Assembly (NCBI GenBank): GCA_000711775.1
Contig: ARYC01000253.1
Location: 107,931 to 171,930, forward strand
From: Oxytricha trifallax
Taxonomy: Eukaryota > Ciliophora > Spirotrichea > Sporadotrichida > Oxytrichidae
DNA length: 64,000 nucleotides
Reading direction: 5' to 3'
The notes beneath the pieces were generated by a model. That model worked only from the letters and a program-made list of their open reading frames with translations, was not told where the DNA came from and made no database searches. Below are positions 1-10,304 of the stretch, in pieces (within the stretch, counting starts at the first letter, position 1; the number at the start of each line of letters is the position of its first letter). A program made the translations under genes and the position numbers.

Positions 1-1
1 A

Positions 2-2927
2 CTTCTATTTTCTCTTGGTAAAGCATTTAATTTGCAGTAAACAAATAAAATTGATTAATAATGTCAAGATGTCTTAGCTATGTATGCTGATAAAATTATG
101 GAAAAAAGAAAGCAAGAACGAGAGAAAAAATAACAAGAGCTTGCTTAGAAGTAATATGCCTATAAAGGAGGGAAAAAACCTTAAGATTTGTACATTAATC
201 ACGGATAGGGAAGTGAAGAGCAGCTTAGAAGCATAAATACTTAAATTATTGAAGAAGTAAGCGAAGATGGAACAACTAGCAACAGTGGAAACTATTCATA
301 CATGTAGGATAGCATTTTAAAAATGGATCAGCCATATCATAGCTAAAAGTAAGGTAAACATAAAAATTCAAAGGTTAATGATTACAAACTACTAACTTTG
401 AAAAGAAACATGAAACATGCCATTTCTGAGGAATTTATTTTCAGTTTAAGCGAATTTTTCTCAACAAAAGAACTGGTGTCATAATTGAGATTGCTTTCAT
501 AATTTTTTAACAAAACAATTAAGCAATATTTGCCAAACAGACTTTAATAAGAAGCTGAATTCATAAATGCATTTTTGGAAGAAAATGACGAGCTTAATAA
601 AAAGTATCTAAAGATAGTTGACACTCAAATACCTATTGCAAAGAAAAACTGGCTTGTTTTTGATTTCTAATAAGTTATAAACCAGTTAAGGTAAATTACT
701 AAAGAAGATATAACCAATCTAAAGAATTTACTTAAGAAACCCTTATAACCAAATTAAGATTAATGTTTAGCACCAATTTGTCTGCTATTTGGCTTAAGAG
801 AGGATAGATAAAAACTAGCAAATGGTGAAGTAACTTAAATCTGGCATAAATAAGCCTATAAATTAATTTCAAATTAGAACTTTCTTAAACGTGTCTAAGA
901 TTTTGGGAAAGATATTTTAAAAGAAGAGATATTCCTTGAAGTATTCGAATTTTTAAATAGAGATGAACTTGAAATAGCTAAAGTTTAACAGCTAAATCAA
1001 TCTTTAGCTGTCTTGATTAAATGGGCTAGAAGTATGATATCTTATCACATTTTAGTTCATCCATATAAACTTAGAAATCATTAGACAATAAATCCTTAAA
1101 GTGACATTTATCAATTCCTATAAACGATTGACTCTTTTATGGATCAATTCTATCAATTGAAAACTTTCTTGATAAAGATTTCTTTACTACCTAAGGACAC
1201 TAACTTTGCTTTCAATCTATCGCATGTTAAATTTATGAGAAAAGAAAAATAATGCCTTATAACAAAAGTCCCTAATGAAGTAATGAGTTCGATACTTTGC
1301 TTTTTATCAACAAATGAATCAGTTAAGATTTGCTAATCTAACAGAAGACTAAGAGAATATGTTGCAGATCACTGGGATACTAGACTGTCTCTGCAAATGC
1401 TATAAATTGAATCTTATAAGACTGTTGTTTTTGAGTAACTAAATAAGAAAATACCACTACTATATGAAGGCGGTTTCTTCTCTCCTTATATAAAAATGCT
1501 TGATAGAATACTCATGCAAGAAAAGAGCTTTTTGTCAAAGTATCATTTAGAAGAAATCAGAACTATTTTCAAACCAAAGTCAAACATGCTGTAAATTTCC
1601 ATATTTCAATAAAAAGAATTTATTTAAATTGTTCAAGCATTTTGTATTTTAACAGGTATTAAACCAAATAGAAAAGGACTTCCAGACGGTTCTGTAGATA
1701 TAGATTACTTCTCTCCTTTTATGCAGATTGCAAAAGGCAATAAACTTTAGAATTTCTTGAACTCTTTTAACAAATTAACAATTAAAAATGATTGTCTGTA
1801 ATAAGCAAATTCTTTCGTAAATTTGATACTCTAGTAGTTTACACTTAGCCAGCTCAAATCTCAATCACTTGGATTATTTTAGCTATTTTTGTGGGTTATG
1901 AGTGTTCTTACTTATAATAAATTGATCAATCCACTCAACTTTATTACAAGTGACTATGTTAAGAGAAGGATGCAGAATTGCATTGAAGATGTTTAAGCTG
2001 TAGAATAGGTTTACCAATTTAAAAAAAGAGTATTAAATTATTAAGTAACTTTAAATTTTTGATAAAAGTTACTAAAATCCATGAGCTTTTAGATATTAAG
2101 AAAAATTAGTTTCAATTTTTATAATGAATCTGTCAAATATTTTTAAATTTAATTACTTTCTGAATTGATCGAAACATGGAGATTTACTTTTGAAATTCGA
2201 TGCAAAAACATTGAATCTTTTCAAAAATGTGTAAAAACCAACCCTGAAATCCCCTATGAAAATAAATAGAATCTAAATCCACTCACCTAATCAATAGAAA
2301 ACATATGTGATTAGACCAGATAAATTATTTAATATGTTGAAGAATATTAGGGAATTAACATTTTAAGATTAAACACAACCATAAACAATATATCCTAAGG
2401 TCTGAATGAATCAATTTACTTTTAAGTAACTTAAGATTTGCCAGAGCAAGCAAAGCCTGCCTTTTTTGAGAAGATTTTGATTGATTTTTTCGAAAACTTT
2501 ATTGAGTTTGAAAAGGAAGCTACAAAAGTTGGGGATCCATAAACTTTTATTTTATTTTTAGATTTATATAAACATTAATAATTTTTAAAAAATTCCATAT
2601 GGACTTGATAAAATATAATCATTCGACCAATTTAACAAGTAAATTAAGCCCAAAGAAAATACTGAATTTAAGAAAGTAACAAACTTTAAGAAAAATTCCA
2701 CATTGACATAATCCTTGAAAAATAATATAATGAAACTATCCACTAGAAATATACAAAATAATTAAAACTTAAAGAGCTTCAATTCAACTTGTAACATAAA
2801 TAAATCAAAAAGTTTTGTGAAGAAAATTACACTTGACTTTGATATCTAATAATTATTTCAAATCAAATTAATTTAAGATGTAGTTAAATATTTTTAATTC
2901 TATTTGTTTTTTCCCCACAAACTTTGA
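2..2927 (+). CDS. Dynein-stalk-like and F-box-like protein, 5' partial
   Basis: With TAA/TAG as Gln this frame is open from base 2 to a TGA at 2925-2927, allowing two short GT..AG introns (2045-2068, 2528-2561) that each hide or bridge a TGA. The gene runs off the left edge; a Met at 80 is an alternative start. About one third in, the protein has a long helical stretch followed by a segment resembling the microtubule-binding stalk module of dynein heavy chains (ITKEDITNLKNLLKKP, then CLLFG, W-x-x-AYKLI, NFL, and a W-A-R motif). It lacks any AAA+ P-loop, so it is not a dynein motor. Around 1270-1370 a segment (VPNEVMSSILCFL ... SNRRLREY) resembles an F-box. The remaining C-terminal half is helical and unrecognised. 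Seen: frame and motifs; inferred: family. The gene downstream shares the stalk-like module. Confidence 0.7.
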
Positions 2928-2965
2928 TTTATATTATAATTTCACACCCGAATTGGGAAATAATT

Positions 2966-3392
2966 TAATATTGTAGGAATACATTTGAATTTGGAAAATT
3001 AAATTAAATTTAAATTACAATTAATATAATTCGTGGCAGTTAACTTTCTGGAAACATCGACAATATGGTACTTGTTCGATAGAGAATTCAAAATTAGCTG
3101 GACTTTACTATTGGCGGTACCCCTCTATCGCATCCCTGAAGCGAGATAACTTGACTTTAATTTTGGGTGATTTGTTTAATTGATTTTAATGCTAAAATTA
3201 AAGTCAAGTTATCTCGCTTTAGGGATGCGATAGAGGGGTACCGCCAATAGTAAAGTCCAGCTAATTTTGAATTCTCTATCGAACAAGTACCATATTGTCG
3301 ATGTTTCCAGAAAGTTAACTGCCACGAATTATATTAATTGTAATTTAAATTTAATTTAATTTTCCAAATTCAAATGTATTCCTACAATATTA
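2966..3392. repeat. Foldback element with 199-bp arms
   Basis: Arms 2966-3164 and 3194-3392 are reverse complements with almost no mismatches (one is CTGAAGC against GCTTTAG) around a 29-bp loop. The outer tip reads TAATATTGTAGG. There is no ORF. The element lies between two genes that share a stalk-like module. It could be a foldback/MITE-type element or a germline-limited palindrome; no clear target duplication is visible. Confidence 0.9.
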
Positions 3393-3589
3393 GAAATTAA
3401 AGTATTTTAGAGTGCCATTTATATTATTAATTTTTAGGTAAGGGGAATAGAGGAGTTTACATGAACTATAATTTTATTTTAGGATTTTATTTTAAAGTAA
3501 TCCTTCATTTAATTGTAAGTTAAAATTTAAATTAACCATATTTCCAATTTTTTTAATCAAAATTTACTCTAGCAATATTTCTTATATCC

Positions 3590-5235
3590 TAGAAAACACT
3601 TTGTTCTACTTCAATTCAGTAGAGCAAGTAATCTCTATTTTTGCTAAACTAAGCACAATATTTCGGCACACCGCTTTGTAACATCTATCCTCCAGGATAA
3701 TCTAGCTCTAAGATGAAACTAAACGCTATGAGGAAGCTTATGAAGATGTGGTGTACTCCATTAAACATAAAAGAGAGCAGTTTTATAGGGAATATGGGCC
3801 TGTCTCAGGCGAGATGCTACCTACTAAAGAGAGAGCTTTGGATTTCCTGTAGAGAATCAGTAATAAAGACATTAGCAATTTGAAGAAAGTCTCAAAGCCA
3901 ACTCTTTTTTAAAAATATTGGGTTAAATTAAAAAAAAGATTCCAATCTAATAAAGGGTTTTATATATATAGAATTAACTCCTTAATACGATTACTTCATA
4001 GCACCGTTATTGATATTGTTTGATAAGCAGCCTCAAAGATAGAAAAAAGCAGATGGGAAGATGGTCATTTCAAATTGGTAAACTGCTTATAAATTGCTTG
4101 GAGATAACTTTACAATTAAACTTAGAGAGTTTTAGTTAGAAGGAATGACTCAGGAAAAGTTACTTATAATTATTTGAATAATTTAATAATATTAAAGTTA
4201 AAAATTTTAAGTTCTTCAAATTCTCATAGATGATAGTAAGTTAAAAGGATGAACAAGGACTAAAATTCAATATTAAAAGTGCAACTTAAGTGAATCCCTC
4301 TCTAGGTAATTTAGTAGCCTGGATTCTGGGAGTTTTTGAATTCCATCGATTCTTAAGAGGATTCTCATTATTAAATTGCTTTCAATCATATTTTTCACCT
4401 TACTTAATTATATGGAATATTAATATAGGATACTCAATAACTGAGACAGATGAAAAACTTATCCTAAACAAGAATGAAGTGAAATTCGCTAAGTAGATGG
4501 ATGAATTAATTCTAAGAAATTTGCGAGTCATGAGATTTGTGCAAGAAAAAACAGGTTAAAATCCTTTAATCAATCATTATGTGACTACTATGAGTGAGGA
4601 CCTGAAAAGAGAGGAGAGTTATCAGTTGATACAACAGGAAAATTTGTCGTTTAAATCTACATTAGACAGACAGGATCTTATAGAAGAGAATGATGAAAAC
4701 ATGCTAGTTTTTTAATCCTATAAAATTCTTCTCATTAAAATCTCCCCTATATATCCATAATTTGCACATGCCAGCTTATGAATAGAATTTTAATTTTGAA
4801 AAGAAGAGACACTCAAGTAGCATCTAAGTTTACAATCCCTCAATTCACTCAAAATCCTCATTAAACTAATCGGAGTACACAACTCAAAACTTTCAAGAAA
4901 ACAATGCTAATAATGACAGTGATTAGTACTAAGATCTACAAGATTAATCAGATGATAGTGAATATCTCTCTTAAAATTAACACTTTAATCAATAAACTTC
5001 CTATTAAGAAGAAGAAATCGATAATCATCAGAAAATACTGAGAGAAAAAAGCCAAAATAAATTCATAGAGATCGATTGCGTTGATGATTTGACACCTCCA
5101 TTAAGACTCTCTGAAAATGATAAAATACTTCAATAACAGCAACACAATATTAGAAATATGCATTATGAAATCGAGCCATAATAGTAGTAAACTTAGAAAA
5201 AATTGTATACTTTTAGCTATGCAAATAAAAGATGA
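3590..5235 (+). CDS. Dynein-stalk-like protein, second copy
   Basis: Coding pieces read SSRIIQLQDETKRYEEAYED, then ALDFLQRISNKDISNLKKVSKP, then after an AT-rich gap PLLILFDKQPQRQ, SNWQTAYKLLGDNF, LREFQLEGMTQEK, and after an IES with pointer AAGTT, NPSLGNLVAWILGVFEF. The order and spacing match the dynein stalk region and the same module in the gene to the left, so the two are probably old tandem duplicates. The C-terminal third (about 4770-5235) is Gln/Ser/Asn-rich and ends RNMHYEIEP, a Gln run and TGA at 5233-5235. The first exon and start are not resolved; a GTAAGT..CTCTAG intron may precede 3590. At about 4690-4780 the frame must change by one, so another intron or IES is expected there. 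The protein lacks AAA+ motifs. Confidence 0.6.
4157..4208. other. IES, pointer AAGTT (second stalk-like gene)
   Basis: AAGTT occurs at 4157-4161 and 4209-4213. The upstream frame hits TGA inside the interval. Removing 52 bp with one pointer copy joins EGMTQEK to FFKFSQ in frame. Confidence 0.75.
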
Positions 5236-5447
5236 TTAAATAAAAGAAAATGAATTCAATGACTATTTATGGAATATTTATTATTTTAACACTTGAAAAA
5301 TTTAAAGAAATCGCCTTAAATTTACTGTATAATTTAAAATACGAGAATATATTGGAAATAAAATAATACAAAATTTTATAATGTTATTAATTTTATATTT
5401 AATTTGAATTAATCGAAATCTATTAATAAACAGGCAATAATTTAAAT

Positions 5448-8400
5448 ATGTTTCACAGCTTCTATGGTCTACTTATTTTGAAGTGTGCCTTTTTAGCTTC
5501 ATATTTGTATGAGGAGCATCATCCTAATGACATTAGTTTGGTTTTTGTAAAGGTCAACGATATTTTGAACCAGTTATATTATTTATTAAATTTTTTACAT
5601 TAAGAATGAAATTAACTTAAATCCAAATTGAATCTATAACATTTAATATATATATATGCTATAAATTATATACAATAACCATGATGGCTTTAATTCAGAT
5701 TCAATTAAAGATTCAAACTATAAGATATTTCAGAATACCTACAAAACTTAAAATCTTATAATTCAATCTCAAACTACCCCAAACTTATTTAATTAAATTC
5801 ATATTAATTTTTTATAATACCCCAAAACCCCTTCACGAGATGAACCAGTGTTTGAACTATCTCCATGATGAAGTAAGATCCAGATATGTATTTTTCACGA
5901 GCTATGGTGTAAACACACTTGCAGTATTTCATTTCAAAAAATATTCAGAGAGTGAACTATATTCTGTTATCCAAAATATTAATCAAGTAATTAATCAAAA
6001 TTCAGGAAATGCCAATAAGATTAACATAAAAGTAGAAAAAAAATAAAAACTTATTTCATCATATTATAGTCTTTTAATTAACATTAAATTTAAAGTACAC
6101 TTCAGCTAAACTTAATGGGCTGACTTGTTAAGGACAGTAAGAAACTTCTGGAATAGCAGACGCAATAGTGAAGTTTATGATGGAAATTTTAGATCATTAA
6201 ATAGTTAAAACGCAATTGATATTATTAACGGATTCTTGAATTGGAGGGAAACACTTTCTTTATTTGTTAAATTAGAAAATCCTTGTGACATTTTTCTTTG
6301 AATTTTATCATAAAGTTTTATTAGAGGTATTTTTTAAAAACCCCTCTGGCTAAAGAAGAATATAGCTACAAAAGTCAAATTATTAAATCATACGATTATT
6401 TTGAATTGGAAAATAATTCAAGTGCTTATCTTGAACCAGGAAAAGATCACTTTATTATACTGCATTCATACAACGAATTTAATAGCATTAAAGTTGAGAA
6501 ATTTTGGAGAAGAATCGCTATTGAAGTTGCTATTGTAAAACAAATTTAAGAATTAAAATTTAATAATGCATTTTGCAGAAAATTTCAATCATATCTTTCA
6601 TTTAATCCATTCAATATAAAATAACAAATAACTTATAATACTATGATTCCTAACATTACGATTGGTGAGGTAGAAATGAGCCGGGCAACCTTGGAAGGTA
6701 TCTGGCCTTACCCCACACCTCAGTGGAGACTCTACAGTTAATACAGTAATTTAAGCAGCTACGAATGGTTTGATGGAGAGATATATTTACTCTATTTTAT
6801 TACATGAAATATATTTGGTAATATCTGAAAGGATTAATAAATCTTTTAAACTTTATTATAAAATTTCTCTATATATTTAGAGATAAGCAGAGAAGTAATG
6901 TTATAGTTTTTGGAATAGCATTCTTACAGTTATCGTTCATTCTATTAAATATCATTTTTGAAATATTTAAAATTCAAAAATGCTATTATTAAAACCTTAA
7001 TGAATTGCACTATACTTATTTTCAAAATAATAAGATGTTTTGAGAAAGTTTCTGGTAATTAATTATCCCTTGCTTAAAATTAACTAATAAATTAAATACC
7101 AGATGAGATCAGAAATTTAATCAAAAAATTAAAACCATAAACTTTGATCTTACTTTGTAAATTTAAATATTTTCTTAAATCAGATATGAGGACGACGATT
7201 ATGATTAGGAATACTTAAAAAATAATGAAGTTCCTAATCTAGATACCTCCTTCGAAAGTAACACATACAATAAATAAATAGTCCAAGATGAATCTTAAAA
7301 TTCACCAGAACAACCTTTTTCAGTATTTAATATATTTTGAAAACCATTTCTTATAAAAATTTATCAAATAGTTTCAATATATTAATCAGAAGATGAGTAT
7401 TTTATGATGTAAGAGCATGAATATTTCCTCTCTCTCCCCTCCTAAAAAGATCAAGATTTAATGATTGAGTTCATGGAATAAGATTTAAGATATAAATTTT
7501 TGAACTACGATTGGAGCAGGTATCAAGAATACTTAGACTATAAAGTATAGCAAGACATCTAATCGAAAGAGTCGGAAGAATACTAAGTTTAAGAATATTA
7601 GGAAAGAGAGAAGTAAGCCAAAAAGGTTTATTATATACTTAAGGATTTGTTAAGAACAAAAGGTCAAGAAATATATTGTTAAAATTACTCGCATTATTTA
7701 TCTCATTAAGTAGCTCTCAAAATTATTGGATTTATATAAGAAATAGATTTGGAAAATATGAATGAGACAGACGTATTATTTTTGGAAGATGCATACAAAG
7801 AGTATCAAGAGACTCATTTATTAAATGAATATAAAATTTAAGCATGATATTGTAAATTTTATATTGTTACATTGTGTAGATAACTTCAAAGACATTGACT
7901 ATGTTTACTATTTCTTCAGCGTTTCCTCTAAAAATTATGATATGGATGAAATGATAGAAGAGGATGTAAAAGCAAGGTCAGATCTACTACTTGGTTATGA
8001 AATTTCAGAATTTGATTAAACTTGCTTTAAAGTGTTAATATATTCACGAAATTTAGTTATTTTCGACTCCTTATTTATAATTAATAAGAGGTTTATCTGG
8101 GGTATCACAAAATAGGACAACCATTTTACAGAATATTTTCTAGAGTGCATCGCTAAGACGTTGGTGTAGTATTAATTGGAGCACCACTATACGATGATGA
8201 CTATCAAAAATATTACATGATTAAGGCTGCAGGGTATATGCCAGTTGGAATTATGAGCTATCGTAGTTGGCCTAAATACATGGATGAAGAAGCTTACACT
8301 GATCTCAGGATAGTAAATTCAAACTATTAATTTATTTTAGACTATCTAGACTCAAAACCCTTTACTATTGCTAAAATACAAAAGAATCGTGAATATTAAA

Positions 8401-10067
8401 AATAATTTAAATTGATAACTGTAATGAGACATAATTATGTAAATCAAATTACATATAAAAAGCAAAACGTGAAATAAATATCATGCATTTTAACATTCTA
8501 TTACTTATCGATACTTATTAATTTATTATTTAGCATGATTTATTTTTGTTTTTTTTTATTTTCTGAATCAATTCTTATTCTACAGAGAGTCAAATAATGA
8601 CTTTAAAAAGTGTTTTATTGTGTATACCTCGAATTTTTATAATTATTCTCTCATCTCTGCTTATTTTGCCACCGCAATTTTCAGGTACTATTTTTATTAA
8701 AATGAGAAAAAACTTAAAATAAAACAGCTTACTTAAATGTTTTATGTTAAATATGACAGAATATCATGAAATAAATTGAATTTTTAAACTTACTTTTACA
8801 TTTAAGCATTTCTAGTCTTCAATCTGAGAGAATAAGCTCCTTGAGAGTTGCTATATTAAATTCCATTTTAATGTTAATTATAGATTATATAAATAAAATA
8901 CGTTGATTTAGAATTTCTCATAATTTTTAATTTTCAATGATTTATGATCGATAATAGAATTTAATTTTGGATAGAAAATATTAACCAGGAATTATACGAT
9001 TTAGTGGGTGAGTTTGCAGGGTGGTTACACTGTGCTAGAAATCCAAGCGACTATCTGGGTAATTTCCAACCCAGAATAAACTTCGCAGAATCAGATCTAA
9101 GTTGGGATGTGATTTAAGCTTGGTACCCTGGAGAGGAAGTAGATCAAGAATTCAAGAAAGAGTTTGACTTGGTTTATGTTAATTTAGGAGATTCTGATTG
9201 GCATAATGCCACGAAAAATTGGCCTCTTGCTCTTGAAAGCTTTTATGAGTTGACCAAGGAATTAGATTTAAAAATCTTGATAAACTTGGGGCATATCAAT
9301 AATTTACTTTTTATAAGTTAAGATCAATTTATTCCCTCCTTAAACCCAAATATTATTTAGTTCAATTTAATAGGTCGGGACCCTCCAGAAGATTTAAGAA
9401 TGAACATAGTAGTAAAGCCATTTATGGATTTTGAATAGGTATTATAACACTTCGGTCGCTCTAAGGCAATTTTCATTCCAAGTGTGTCCGATGCCTCCCC
9501 AAGAGTAATGACTTAAGCTTTGAGTTTAAACGTGCCTGTGCTAGTAAATTACAATATAGTTGGCGGCTGGAAATACGTCAATAATCAAACTGGAGTGTAT
9601 TTCACATCACACCTTGATGTGGTGGATGCCTATAAAAGATTGATGGAATTGGGAAATAGTGGGTAGTTGCAGCCACGCAAGTGGTATGAAGAATACGCAA
9701 CAATGAGTGCTAAGAAACTGCAGAGCTTCATTTAGTATCTCAAAGTTGACTATGTTCATAATACTCCCTATATACACCCAGATGATTATCCTTATGAATT
9801 TATATGATACAATCAATAAAATGTATGATTAAATTTTCATAAAGACTATCATCAAACAATAGTATTTTCTTGATTAATTTTTTTTAATTTAAGGAGGATA
9901 TATATGAAGATCAAGAGTAATTTGATTAATAAAAACATGAAAATGAAGAAAGTCATTCTGGTTAGTAAGATTATGAAAATACACATAATGATAGAAGAGA
10001 AGATATATCTACCGATTATATAAATATTGATATTAGTTTAGAGGATATTAATAAAGCTGATCTGTGA
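5448..10067 (+). CDS. Paralogue A: secreted TRX-like/GT4-like protein
   Basis: First member of the array. MDS1 gives a signal peptide (MFHSFYGLLILKCAFLAS). Later pieces give an N-terminal domain (NQCLNYLHDEVRSRYVFF), a thioredoxin-like domain at about 6330-6745 that ends EGIWPYPTPQWRLY, an A-specific acidic, helical insert at 7180-7830, and from about 8160 a GT4-like domain with GWLHCARNPS, PRINFAESDL, NLGDSDWHNATKNW and PSVSDASPRVMTQAL. The usual CxxC of the thioredoxin fold is missing: the aligned loop reads LHSYNEFNS. The last MDS, joined by pointer TATGAA, adds an acidic Gln/Glu/Asp tail and the TGA at 10065-10067. IESs confirmed by pointers: 5566-5840, 6029-6091, 9793-9902. Large AT-rich IESs also lie near 6790-7180 and 8310-8985. 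Function is inferred from domains: secretory-pathway sugar transfer or binding is likely, but activity is uncertain. Confidence 0.75.
5566..5840. other. IES, 8-bp pointer, with a CCCCAAAACCCC remnant
   Basis: TGAACCAG occurs at 5566-5573 and 5841-5848. Joining links VNDIL to NQCLNYLHDE in frame. Ten bases before the right pointer the IES contains CCCCAAAACCCCTT (5820-5833), the same string as the left tip of the TBEs in this window, so it may hold a decayed TBE end. Confidence 0.85.
6029..6091. other. IES, pointer AAAGTA (paralogue A)
   Basis: AAAGTA occurs at 6029-6034 and 6092-6097. Excision joins KINIKV to HFSQTQWADLL in frame. Confidence 0.8.
8312..8985. other. Long AT-rich IES in paralogue A
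   Basis: Coding similarity to the other paralogues stops after YTDLRIVN and resumes at NQELYDLVGEFAGWLH. The interval is very AT-rich and I see no gene in it. The pointer is only AA, so the ends are approximate. Confidence 0.6.
9793..9902. other. IES, pointer TATGAA (paralogue A tail)
   Basis: TATGAA occurs at 9793-9798 and 9903-9908. Without excision the gene would stop at 9805-9807. With excision it continues into an acidic tail (YEDQEQFDQQKHENEE) to TGA at 10065. Confidence 0.8.
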
Positions 10068-10304
10068 TTTAAAAAAGTATATACAAAGTAATAGATTTAT
10101 AGTTTATATTATTTTTTTTGAATTACCTTATAATACGTACAATTTATCAAGAAAATTTCTACAAAATAGGGAGAAAGCTTATTTTTATCTAAATTGGTTT
10201 ATTCATCAAATTCTTGAGTAGTTTTGCCTACTATTTAGTAAATTCTAAAAATAAATTGATATTTTCACACATTTTTATTAAAGTAGAAAATATAAAAAAC
10301 TAAA

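Noticed and set aside
4290-4496. Short ORFs starting at Met under the standard code (this one and most others of 60-90 residues)
   Set aside because: They are fragments of longer frames that continue through TAA/TAG, or chance frames in AT-rich DNA. The real genes use TAA/TAG as Gln.
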